From the NCBI GenBank assembly GCA_021792485.1, contig JAJYUO010000088.1, forward strand, positions 1 to 5,274: a DNA stretch of 5,274 nucleotides, read 5' to 3'. Of the stretch, positions 1 through 5,274 are shown piece by piece (positions within the stretch are counted from its first letter, which is position 1; every line of letters starts with the position of its first letter). The translations under genes were made by a program, and so were the position numbers. The stretch is from Thermoplasmata archaeon (GTDB taxonomy: Archaea; Thermoplasmatota; Thermoplasmata; Lutacidiplasmatales; UBA184). The notes beneath the pieces are model-generated. The model worked only from the letters and a program-made list of their open reading frames with translations, made no database searches and was not told the DNA's origin.

Positions 1-1951
1 CGATCGTGCGGTCGCCGCCCTGCGGGGCGAGGGCGCAATCGAAGACGGGAAGATCCTCCGGGTCGAGCCCCGGGGCCCCTTCGATCGTCCCCTTCTCCTC
101 GACGTACTTCACGATCTCCCGTACCTCGTTCTCCGAATACCCGAGGCTCGCAAGGGCATCCGGGACGGTCCGGTTGACCATCTTCATCACGCCGCCGCCG
201 ACGAGGTTCTTCACCTTCACGAGCGAGAGTTCGGGCTCGAGCCCGAGCGTGTCGCATCCCATGAGGAGGCCGATCGTCCCGGTGGGGGCGATGACGGAGA
301 TCTGGGCGTTACGGTAGCCCCAGAGCTCGCCCGCCTTCTTCGTATCGTGCCAACGGTCGACCGCGGCGTTGACGATCGGCGTCAGGCGGTCGTCGTTGAG
401 CGGGATCCGCTCGGCGGCGGCCTCGTGCTTGCCCATCACGCGGAGCATCGGGGCGCGGTTCTTGTCGAATCCCGAGAACGGTCCCATGCGCTTGGAGATC
501 TCCGCGCTCGTGTGGTATCCCTCCGCCGACAGGAGCGCCGAGACGGCACCGGCGAGAGTCCGTCCGGGATCGGAGTCATAGGCGAACCCATAGTGCATGA
601 TGAGCGAGCCCAGGTTCGCGAATCCGAGTCCGAGCGGCCGGTAGTCGTGGGAGTTCCGGGCGATCGACGCAGTCGGGTAGCTCGACGCGTCGACGAGGAT
701 CTCCATCGCGACGATCATCGTGCGCGCGGCGCGCCGGAAGAGCTCGACGTCGAACCGCCCCTTCGCATCGAGGAACTTCATCAGGTTGATCGACGCGAGG
801 TTGCACGCCGTATCGTCCAGGAACAGATACTCGCTGCACGGGTTGGACGCGTTGATCCGGCCGGACATCGGACTGGTGTGCCAGTCGTTCGTGATATCGT
901 CGAACTGGACGCCGGGGTCGCCGCAGCGCCATGCGGCGTAGGCGAGCTTGCGCCACAGTTCACGGGCGCGGTACGTCCCCGCCACCGCGTGGTCGGTCCG
1001 GTTGATCGTCTTCCACTCTTGGTCGTGGAGGACCGCCTCCATGAACGCGTCGGGGATGCGGACCGAGTGGTTCGCGTTCTGGTACGCGATCGATGCGTAG
1101 GCGCTGTTGGGGTCGGTCCCGTCGAAGTTCGGGCTGTATCCCTCGCGGATGAGGGCCTGGGCCTTGTCCTCCTCCTTGACCTTGCAGTCGATGTACTCCT
1201 CGATGTCCGGGTGGTCCATGTTCAGGATCACCATCTTCGCCGCGCGGCGGGTCGTGCCGCCGGACTTGATGACGCCGGCCATCGCGTCGAAGGCCCGCAT
1301 GAACGACACCGGCCCGCTCGCGATCCCGCCGCCCGAGAGGTGCTCGTGGCTGCCCCGCAGGGCCGAGAGGTTCGTCCCGGTGCCGCTGCCGCCCTTGAAC
1401 AGGCGGCCCTCGCTCGTCGCGAGGGCGAGGATCGAGTCCATGTCGTCGGTGACCGACTGGATGAAGCACGCGGAGCACTGGGGCGGCTCCCGGACCCCGA
1501 CGTTGAACCAGACGGGACTGTTGAACGCCGCCATCTGGTGGACCATCAGGTAGGAGAGGCTCTCCTCGAGGGTCGTCGCCTCCTCGGGAACGTCGAAGTA
1601 GCCGAGCGCGAGCCCTTGCTGCGCGATCCAGTGGCAGACCCGTCGGATCATCCCGTCGACGCTGGACTCCCGGCGGCCCTGGACGATCCGGAAGTACTTC
1701 GACGCCGCGATGTTCACGGAGGTATCCGACCAGTCGGCCGGAGCGCGGATCCCCTTCTGCTCGAAGATGACCTTGCCCTCCGCGTTCTTGATCAGCGCGT
1801 CATGCGACCGCCACGTGACGGTGTCGAACGCCGTCTTGCCCTTCGGCACGAGGCGCGGGACGGGGATCGGTTCCTCCCCGTAGGTGCGAGCCGAAGGGCT
1901 CGCCTCTTCCGCGATGGACACAGGGGATGCGCGCTTTTTCGATGCAGCCAT
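1..1951 (-). CDS. nrdJ: Adenosylcobalamin-dependent (class II) ribonucleotide reductase, N-terminal 650 residues (3' end cut by window edge)
   Basis: This enzyme reduces ribonucleotides to deoxyribonucleotides in the cytoplasm, using a thiyl radical made with coenzyme B12. The frame is open from an ATG at 1951-1949 to the window edge. Visible landmarks: an NSPVWFN motif at residues 144-150; C162 in SACFIQS, matching the first redox cysteine; the glycine-rich FKGGSGTG at 185-192; the active-site NPCSE at 370-374, where C372 is the expected thiyl-radical cysteine with N370 and E374 beside it; C383 in TACNLASINL, the second redox cysteine; and the substrate-phosphate loop APTGTIG at 555-561. I see no ATP-cone in the first 45 residues, which look like a variable, low-complexity leader. 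All catalytic residues expected in this part are present, so the gene looks functional. Missing from the window are the rest of the barrel and the C-terminal part that re-reduces the active site. A weak AGAGG lies four bases before the ATG. It is transcribed away from the AIM24 operon. Family assignment is secure; the exact start is slightly less so. Confidence 0.96.
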   Translation of the reverse strand, partial: MAASKKRASPVSIAEEASPSARTYGEEPIPVPRLVPKGKTAFDTVTWRSHDALIKNAEGKVIFEQKGIRAPADWSDTSVNIAASKYFRIVQGRRESSVDGMIRRVCHWIAQQGLALGYFDVPEEATTLEESLSYLMVHQMAAFNSPVWFNVGVREPPQCSACFIQSVTDDMDSILALATSEGRLFKGGSGTGTNLSALRGSHEHLSGGGIASGPVSFMRAFDAMAGVIKSGGTTRRAAKMVILNMDHPDIEEYIDCKVKEEDKAQALIREGYSPNFDGTDPNSAYASIAYQNANHSVRIPDAFMEAVLHDQEWKTINRTDHAVAGTYRARELWRKLAYAAWRCGDPGVQFDDITNDWHTSPMSGRINASNPCSEYLFLDDTACNLASINLMKFLDAKGRFDVELFRRAARTMIVAMEILVDASSYPTASIARNSHDYRPLGLGFANLGSLIMHYGFAYDSDPGRTLAGAVSALLSAEGYHTSAEISKRMGPFSGFDKNRAPMLRVMGKHEAAAERIPLNDDRLTPIVNAAVDRWHDTKKAGELWGYRNAQISVIAPTGTIGLLMGCDTLGLEPELSLVKVKNLVGGGVMKMVNRTVPDALASLGYSENEVREIVKYVEEKGTIEGAPGLDPEDLPVFDCALAPQGGDRTI

Positions 1952-2161
1952 GGGGCCTCTTGGTGGAGGACGTCGGAACAGGTCGGGGCACCGTGCTAGT
2001 CCCAGAACCGACGAGGCGCCGCCGCTCTAAGACGCCGTCGTGGACCTGCCGGAACGCTCTCGGAAGGAGGGCGTTTCAGCTTCGGCGATGGGTCGATAGA
2101 ACGCGGGCGCCACGTGGTCGGACACCCGTCGTGAATCCTCCGAACGCTCGAAGACTCGTTC

Positions 2162-2173
2162 TAGTATTTGGGG
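2162..2173 (-). promoter_or_regulatory. Possible TATA-like box facing the reductase gene
   Basis: Read on the minus strand this is CCCCAAATACTA, one of only two AT-rich islands in the divergent intergenic region. As an archaeal TATA box it would place transcription start near 2140, giving the reductase mRNA an untranslated leader of about 190 bases. That is long for an archaeon. The site could instead face the other way or be chance. No better box was found closer to the reductase start. Confidence 0.2.
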
Positions 2174-2374
2174 ACGCCGATGTAGCCCCGCCCTCCCCGG
2201 GCCGACGCGCGGACTCAGACACGGGATTCGTGTCCGGAACGTGACAAAGGAGCCTCCGTCCACGCTCTGCGGGGTCGGCGGCGACGTGGCTCGAGAGGGC
2301 CCGGTGGCCGACCGTCGCGCCGTCGCCTGCGAGCGCGATCGGCGGACGACTCTCGACGCCGGCGCCCTGTGGGA

Positions 2375-2396
2375 GCGAGCTGCTCTGCCGGCTCGC
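2375..2396. repeat. Inverted repeat just upstream of the AIM24 operon promoter box
   Basis: The arms GCGAGC (2375-2380) and GCTCGC (2391-2396) are perfectly complementary around a ten-base spacer. A T·G pair could extend the stem inward. The repeat ends only about seven bases before the AT-rich box of the operon, a position where a dimeric transcription factor could bind. In G+C-rich DNA six-base arms arise by chance fairly often, so an operator role is only a suggestion. Confidence 0.3.
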
Positions 2397-2397
2397 G

Positions 2398-2410
2398 CGA
2401 TGAAATAATA
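2398..2410 (+). promoter_or_regulatory. Candidate archaeal BRE/TATA promoter of the AIM24 operon
   Basis: CGATGAAATAATA (2398 is the C of its leading CGA) is the most AT-rich tract before the operon. If it is a TATA box with a purine-rich BRE on its left, transcription would begin about 25 bases downstream, near 2432-2436. That leaves a leader of only about 10-14 bases before the GTG at 2446. Very short leaders are common in archaea and would explain the weak ribosome-binding site. If the organism is bacterial, the tract could act as a -10-like element instead. Confidence 0.45.
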
Positions 2411-2445
2411 CGGGTCGTGCGCGTGGGTCGAGTTCGGGGACGTTC

Positions 2446-3093
2446 GTGGAGCTGGAGACCCTCAAGGGCGTCGTACCCGCGGTCCTCGCGACGCTGGCAC
2501 CGAACGAGTCGGTCTACTGCGAGCACGGCATCATGCTCTACATGGATCCGACGGTGACCGTCGGTCGGAAGACGATCGCTTCGGGCGGCGCGCTCTCCAC
2601 GCTGAAGCGTACCACCGTTGGCGGCATCCCGTTCTTCCTGTCGGAGTTCACCGGTCCAGGCAGCGTCTCCTTCTCCCGGGACGGGGTCGGCGAGATTCGA
2701 GACATCGAGCTCGGGCCGGGCGAAGTGCTCGACGTCGCGGAAGGCTCGCTCCTGTGTGCCGAGAACCGGATCCCCTACGCCATGGAGTACGTGCAAGGGA
2801 CTCACCGGCTCGGTCGGATGGTCGGGTTCTGGATGGACCGCCTGACCGGTCCGGGGAAGATCGCGCTCCACGGGTACGGCAACATCATCTCCATGACGCT
2901 CAGTCCTCAGGAGAAGGTCACCTGCGACTACGGCGCGCTCCTGTTCAAGAGCGGAAGCGTCCAGGCGAGGTCGCTGAACCTTCCGTTCGGGAGCGGTCTG
3001 CTCGGCAAGATGGAAGCCTACGAAGTCCTGGAGCTGATCGGTCCGGGTAAGGTCGCTCTCCAGAGCGTCGACCCGAAGAAGCCACACAGCTGA
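2446..3093 (+). CDS. AIM24-family (DUF124) protein, first paralog of three
   Basis: This 215-residue protein is recognisable as AIM24/DUF124. The family has a compact all-beta fold, and its biochemical function is poorly defined; the yeast member is mitochondrial. Three evenly spaced GPG turns mark successive sheets, at residues 70-72, 135-137 and 199-201. GFWMDRLTGPGKIALHGYGN (127-146) is the central conserved block. No signal peptide or membrane segment is seen, so it should be cytosolic. The GTG start is supported because the frame upstream closes with TGA at 2401 and offers no other ATG or GTG in between. The start also aligns to the residue with both downstream paralogs, with the conserved proline at position 11 in each. 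A weak GGGGA at 2436-2440 may serve as ribosome-binding site, or the message may be nearly leaderless. It is the first gene of the operon, with 14 bases to the zinc ribbon gene. It aligns without gaps to the third paralog through residue 210. Confidence 0.92.
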   Translation: MELETLKGVVPAVLATLAPNESVYCEHGIMLYMDPTVTVGRKTIASGGALSTLKRTTVGGIPFFLSEFTGPGSVSFSRDGVGEIRDIELGPGEVLDVAEGSLLCAENRIPYAMEYVQGTHRLGRMVGFWMDRLTGPGKIALHGYGNIISMTLSPQEKVTCDYGALLFKSGSVQARSLNLPFGSGLLGKMEAYEVLELIGPGKVALQSVDPKKPHS

Positions 3094-3107
3094 GAGAGGA
3101 ACGAGCG

Positions 3108-3302
3108 ATGCCGATCCCGGAGGAGTTCGTCAAGAAACGGACCGAGGTCACGATCAGCCGCGCGTCGTTGCAGGACCTCAAGTGCCGCCGGTGCGGCGCA
3201 GCGATCGAAGGTCGCAACATCTCCGGGGGGGTTGCGAAGTGCGAGTACTGCGGCGGCACGTTTTCGCTCGACGTCGCCTCCTCCGAGAAGGGGGCGCCGT
3301 GA
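3108..3302 (+). CDS. Small four-cysteine zinc-ribbon protein
   Basis: This 64-residue protein has two CxxC knuckles, C26/C29 (CRRCG) and C45/C48 (CEYCGG), separated by 15 residues. That is the usual layout of a zinc ribbon binding one zinc ion. The first 25 residues (PIPEEFVKKRTEV and onward) are charged and may form a linker or helix; the tail after residue 55 is short and polar. There is no membrane segment. A GAGAGGA tract at 3094-3100 lies eight bases before the ATG and is the best ribosome-binding site in the window. The stop codon overlaps the GTG of the second AIM24 gene (GTGA), so the two are probably translationally coupled. Being sandwiched between AIM24 genes suggests a structural or protein-binding subunit of the same complex. 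DNA or RNA binding cannot be ruled out. I do not recognise a named family. Confidence 0.87.
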   Translation: MPIPEEFVKKRTEVTISRASLQDLKCRRCGAAIEGRNISGGVAKCEYCGGTFSLDVASSEKGAP

Positions 3303-3949
3303 AGGCGGACACCGTCGGGGCGATCACGCCCGCGGTCCTCGTCCAGCTGCGACCGGGCGAGAAGATCCTGGCCCAGCACGAGATCATGCTCCACATGGAC
3401 GGCCCGGTCAAGGTCGCGCGCAAGACGCTCAAGCAGCTCGGCGTGAGCCGGGCCCATCTAATGGGCATGAGCGCCCGCGGCGACAGCGAGGAGGAATACT
3501 ACCTCGCCGAGTTCGAGGGCCCGGGGAACGTCACCTTCTCGCGGGACAAGGCCGGCGAGGTGCGGATCCTCGATCTCGCGCCGGGCCAAGTCGTCCGCCT
3601 GCGGTCCGGGCACCTCATCTGCTTTGACGAGACCGTCCAGTACTACCCGACGGTCCTCGCCCAGTGGGTCGTGCAGCGCGGCAACGATCGGGAGATCGAG
3701 TATCTTTTCGCCGACCAGCTGACCGGGCCGGGCACGATCGTCTTCCAGTCGTACGGCAACATCCTGTCGTTCACGCTCTCCCCCGGCGAGGCGATCCGGA
3801 CCACCCCCGAGGGCCTCTTGATGACAACCCCGACCAACACCGTGCAGGTCGGCTGGCGTCAGAATGCCGCGGCCCTCGGCGTTCCCACCGCGCAGCCGGT
3901 CTTGGATGTCGTCGGACCGGGAGCGATCCTCGTGCACAGCGGAGTGTGA
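3299..3949 (+). CDS. AIM24-family (DUF124) protein, second and most divergent paralog
   Basis: This 216-residue AIM24-family protein has GPG turns at residues 74-76, 143-145 and 206-208. The core block reads DQLTGPGTIVFQSYGN (139-154), then ILSFTLSPGE. The GTG at 3299 overlaps the upstream TGA and places the conserved proline at residue 11, as in the other two paralogs. Translation further upstream would run through the zinc-ribbon gene in the wrong frame, so a longer start is rejected. It differs from its neighbours in two ways. It lacks the GFWMDR signature before the central GPG, having IEYLFADQ instead. It also ends about ten residues after the last GPG, without the VDP-containing tail. 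A charged insert, RGDSEEEYY (60-68), lies before the first GPG. Such divergence suggests a distinct position within a mixed oligomer. No signal peptide or transmembrane helix is present. AAGGGGG just upstream is a weak ribosome-binding site, so coupling to the zinc ribbon gene probably drives translation. Confidence 0.91.
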   Translation: MKADTVGAITPAVLVQLRPGEKILAQHEIMLHMDGPVKVARKTLKQLGVSRAHLMGMSARGDSEEEYYLAEFEGPGNVTFSRDKAGEVRILDLAPGQVVRLRSGHLICFDETVQYYPTVLAQWVVQRGNDREIEYLFADQLTGPGTIVFQSYGNILSFTLSPGEAIRTTPEGLLMTTPTNTVQVGWRQNAAALGVPTAQPVLDVVGPGAILVHSGV

Positions 3950-3954
3950 CCCGG

Positions 3955-4611
3955 ATGGAGATCACGGTCCAGGGCGAGTTCGTCCCCGCGGCGCTGGTCC
4001 AGCTGGCTGCCGGCGAGGAGATCTTCAGCGAGGCCGGTCTGATGGTCTATTGCGATCCGAGCGTGAGGTTCGGGGTGCGGGCGTTCACGCAGGGCGGAGC
4101 CGGACAGGTGCTTCGGCACACGATGATCGGGGGGCTCCCATTCTTTCTGCATGTCTACGAGGGACCGGGGTACGTCGCGCTCAGCCGATTCTCGCCGGGG
4201 GAGGTGCGGGTCCTCGACCTCGCGCCGGGACAGACCGTCGACGTCGCGGAGCACTCACTTCTCCTCGCCTCCAACTCCGTGCAGTACACGACCTCGTATG
4301 TTCCCGGCACGGGACGGATCGGACGGATGATCGGCTTCTGGATGGACCGGCTCACCGGACCGGGTCGCGTTGCCTATCACGGCCACGGCAACATCCTGGG
4401 CTTCGATCTCAAGCCGGGGGAGGCGATGCAAATCGACCACGGCGCGCTCCTGCGCAAGGATCCGACGGTCGGCCTGCGGGCATTCAACCAGGCTCTCGGC
4501 GGCGGTCTGACCGGCCACGCGATGAGCTTCGAGGCGCTGCATGTCGAAGGGCCCGGCCGGCTCGAGCTCCAGACGGTCGATCCGTCGAGCCGTGCGGCGC
4601 ACGGTACCTAA
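3955..4611 (+). CDS. AIM24-family (DUF124) protein, third paralog
   Basis: This 218-residue AIM24-family protein has GPG turns at residues 70-72, 135-137 and 199-201, exactly the positions in the first paralog. The two align without a gap from the start to about residue 210. They share MxGFWMDRLTGPG and a LQ(T/S)VDP ending, so they are closer to each other than either is to the middle paralog. The ATG at 3955 lies five bases after the preceding stop. A GGAG at 3941-3944 inside the end of the previous gene is a plausible ribosome-binding site. The protein looks soluble, without leader or membrane segment. It is the last gene of the operon; no further rightward gene follows in the window. Function is inferred only by family and context; a scaffold or membrane-organising role by analogy to mitochondrial Aim24 would be speculative. 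Confidence 0.92.
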   Translation: MEITVQGEFVPAALVQLAAGEEIFSEAGLMVYCDPSVRFGVRAFTQGGAGQVLRHTMIGGLPFFLHVYEGPGYVALSRFSPGEVRVLDLAPGQTVDVAEHSLLLASNSVQYTTSYVPGTGRIGRMIGFWMDRLTGPGRVAYHGHGNILGFDLKPGEAMQIDHGALLRKDPTVGLRAFNQALGGGLTGHAMSFEALHVEGPGRLELQTVDPSSRAAHGT

Positions 4612-4622
4612 GTCGGTGCCGT
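4601..4622 (+). terminator. Hairpin spanning the stop codon of the AIM24 operon
   Basis: ACGGTACC (4601-4608) pairs with GGTGCCGT (4615-4622), including one G·U pair. The six-base loop TAAGTC contains the stop codon. An alternative hairpin, CCGTGC/GCACGG (4590-4595 and 4599-4604), competes for the left arm. Neither is followed by a T-run, so this is not a classical intrinsic terminator. It may protect or mark the mRNA 3' end, or be incidental. Confidence 0.3.
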
Positions 4623-4775
4623 CGCTCGACCACGAGCTACGCGTCGGCTCCGTCGGGCCACGACGCGGCCGTCGACTCCGCCCGCGAGGGGACATGCGCC
4701 GATCGATCACCGCCCCACAGTGGTCTCGTTCGATCCGGTTCGGTGATTTCTCGTGGCGGTTCCGTTGCCGGATCA

Positions 4776-4833
4776 GGGGGCACGGGTCGTGGCGTCGGCC
4801 GGAACGGACGGGAAGCCGTCCACCCGTGCCCCC
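4776..4833. repeat. Long perfect inverted repeat with a nested hairpin (possible structured RNA)
   Basis: GGGGGCACGGGT (4776-4787) and ACCCGTGCCCCC (4822-4833) form a perfect 12-base-pair stem. Inside, GGACGG (4806-4811) and CCGTCC (4816-4821) form a six-base-pair hairpin capped by GAAG, ending directly against the right arm of the outer stem so the two helices could stack. The remaining 4788-4805 segment is unpaired or weakly folded. The layout looks like a branched RNA fold and is stronger than other repeats in the window. It begins about 165 bases after the AIM24 operon. It could be a transcript-end structure for either strand, a small RNA, or a protein-binding site. Confidence 0.5.
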
Positions 4834-4834
4834 A

Positions 4835-4850
4835 CGGAGAACGCTCTCCG
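4835..4850. repeat. Short hairpin directly after the long inverted repeat
   Basis: CGGAGA (4835-4840) and TCTCCG (4845-4850) form a perfect six-base-pair stem with an ACGC tetraloop. It starts one base after the 12-base-pair stem ends, so the two would sit side by side in a transcript from either strand. Confidence 0.4.
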
Positions 4851-5053
4851 CCCGAAGTCCCCGGCCACCGCTTCCGATCGGCGTGGCCGCCCCAGTCTCT
4901 CCGTTCGCCTATCGCCATGGGAGAACAACGGTGCCGCGGCGCCCGCGCGTGCGAGGACCGCCGCCTTCGCCCATCGACCGGCCCCGCCCGGCGCACGGAC
5001 TCACGACCGGGACGGATGATCGAAGCGATCGCCGCACCCGAAACGGAATGTCG

Positions 5054-5083
5054 CCGGGGCCGCTCCGTCCGGAACGGCCCCGG
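5054..5083 (-). terminator. Strong hairpin after the leftward small gene, possible transcript end
   Basis: CCGGGGCCG (5054-5062) and CGGCCCCGG (5075-5083) form a perfect nine-base-pair G/C stem with a 12-base loop. The loop can add TCC/GGA pairing past one mismatch. It lies about 20 bases beyond the stop of the leftward gene, where its transcript should end. The T-run on the minus strand (TTTTCCC) comes before the stem rather than after it, so this is not a canonical rho-independent terminator. Confidence 0.35.
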
Positions 5084-5102
5084 GAAAAGGTCGTCGAGCC
5101 GT

Positions 5103-5274
5103 TCAGGCGTTCTTCATCCGGGCGCGGGCGATGTACCCCTTCTTGTCGAGGAAGTACATGTAGCCGGCCTGGCGCGTGATCTTCTCCGTGCCAACCTTGC
5201 CCTTGCGCCCGGACTTGTTCAGCTTGGTCGGCGTCTTCCACAGGTACCCGTCCTTGCCGAGGTAGTACAGGTAT
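5103..5274 (-). CDS. C-terminal 56 residues of a small basic Tyr/Lys-rich protein with duplicated motif (start beyond window)
   Basis: The frame enters from the right edge and ends with TGA at 5105-5103. The visible part is lysine- and tyrosine-rich. It contains two copies of a 17-residue unit, YLYYLGKDGYLWKTPTK (visible residues 1-17) and YMYFLDKKGYIARARMK (38-54). They share Y1, Y3, L5, K7, G9, Y10 and K17, and are joined by a basic linker containing KSGRKGKVGTEK. Alternating aromatic residues with a K(D/K)GY turn suggest two beta-hairpins. The basic charge would suit nucleic-acid or ribosome binding. I cannot name the family with confidence; it resembles small uncharacterised archaeal proteins. 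The protein looks intact at its C-terminus and is convergent with the AIM24 operon. Confidence 0.82.
   Translation of the reverse strand, partial: YLYYLGKDGYLWKTPTKLNKSGRKGKVGTEKITRQAGYMYFLDKKGYIARARMKNA

Larger units (their letters stand above)
1952..2445. other. Divergent intergenic region, no convincing gene
   Basis: This stretch separates the leftward reductase gene from the rightward AIM24 operon and should hold both promoters. Open frames in it give arginine-rich products without family resemblance and are judged spurious. No tRNA T-arm or other RNA gene was recognised. Inverted repeats present: GACACG/CGTGTC at 2218-2223 and 2229-2234 with a five-base loop; GGCGACG/CGTCGCC at 2280-2286 and 2321-2327; and GCGAGC/GCTCGC at 2375-2380 and 2391-2396. 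There is also an 8-base palindrome, CCACGTGG, at 2110-2117. Two AT-rich spots stand out against the G+C-rich background, at 2162-2169 and 2403-2410; they are listed separately. Confidence 0.7.
4612..5102. other. Convergent intergenic region, no convincing gene, rich in hairpins
   Basis: This stretch lies between the end of the AIM24 operon and the end of the leftward small gene. Open frames here give Arg/Pro/Ala/Ser-rich products without recognisable domains and with weaker third-position G/C bias than the real genes. Besides the hairpins listed separately, it contains GCTCG/CGAGC (4624-4628 and 4633-4637), GCGTCG/CGACGC (4641-4646 and 4661-4666) and GATCG/CGATC (5018-5022 and 5026-5030). No tRNA, CRISPR repeat or mobile-element end was seen. 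It may carry 3' untranslated regions of both converging transcripts or an unrecognised structured RNA. Confidence 0.6.

Noticed and set aside
347..1999. A 550-residue open frame on the plus strand opposite the reductase
   Set aside because: It is antisense to a clear ribonucleotide reductase; its product is dominated by Arg, Val, Asp, Glu and Gly without any recognisable domain, as expected of a shadow frame in G+C-rich DNA.
2052..2149. Direct repeat of GAACGCTC at 2052-2059 and 2142-2149
   Set aside because: Eight bases repeated only twice with no conserved spacing or context; likely chance in this composition.
2027..2263. A 78-residue minus-strand frame in the divergent region
   Set aside because: No recognisable motif and Arg/Ser-rich composition.
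2215..3087. A 290-residue open frame on the minus strand opposite the first AIM24 gene
   Set aside because: Antisense to a confident AIM24 gene, and highly Arg/Asp/Glu-biased with no family resemblance.
3182..3298. A longer start for the second AIM24 gene, beginning at 3182
   Set aside because: The extra residues are an out-of-frame, Arg-rich reading of the zinc-ribbon gene; the GTG at 3299 aligns with the starts of both other paralogs.
3664..3954. A longer start for the third AIM24 gene, reading in from 3664
   Set aside because: The added part is an out-of-frame reading of the second AIM24 gene; the ATG at 3955 gives the same N-terminal spacing as the paralogs.
4725..4745. TTCGATCC-like stretch resembling a tRNA T-loop
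   Set aside because: The flanking bases do not form the required five-base-pair T stem and no acceptor or anticodon arm fits around it.
4753..5019. An 88-residue plus-strand frame with a GTG start and GGTGAT five bases before it
   Set aside because: The ribosome-site match is tempting, but the product is low-complexity (Ala, Pro, Arg, Ser), lacks a hydrophobic core, has a weaker third-position G/C bias than the real genes and runs through the long inverted repeat. Ribosome profiling or conservation could revive it.
4541..5179. A 212-residue plus-strand frame spanning the convergent region
   Set aside because: Extremely Arg/Pro/Ser-rich, overlaps the end of the third AIM24 gene and the small leftward gene in other frames, and has no recognisable domain.

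Overview
The window is a G+C-rich fragment, very G/C-biased at third codon positions in the real genes. It probably comes from an archaeon. The AIM24 genes are packed into a short operon, two of the three AIM24 genes start with GTG, and a lone AT-rich box sits about 40 bases before the operon start, as an archaeal TATA/BRE element would. A high-G+C Thermoplasmata-like lineage would fit, but no rRNA or marker gene here proves the domain, and a G+C-rich bacterium is not excluded.

Layout. (1) Bases 1-1951, minus strand: the first 650 residues of an adenosylcobalamin-dependent (class II) ribonucleotide reductase; its C-terminus lies off the left edge. (2) Bases 1952-2445: a divergent intergenic region with no convincing gene. 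It holds several inverted repeats and the likely promoter of the rightward operon. (3) Bases 2446-4611, plus strand: a compact four-gene operon encoding an AIM24-family protein, a 64-residue four-cysteine zinc ribbon, a second AIM24 paralog and a third AIM24 paralog. The gaps are 14 bases, a 4-base GTGA overlap and 5 bases. (4) Bases 4612-5102: a convergent intergenic region without a convincing gene but rich in perfect hairpins. (5) Bases 5103-5274, minus strand: the last 56 residues of a small, Lys/Tyr-rich protein with two copies of a 17-residue motif; its start lies off the right edge.

How they may work together. The reductase is core DNA-precursor metabolism and is simply the divergent neighbour. 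The AIM24 operon is the notable part. Three colinear paralogs of 215, 216 and 218 residues, whose starts align to the residue, are translated together with a tiny zinc ribbon. This suggests co-assembly into one hetero-oligomeric complex, with the middle paralog specialised. The biochemical role of archaeal AIM24 proteins is not established, so this is inference from gene arrangement and sequence.
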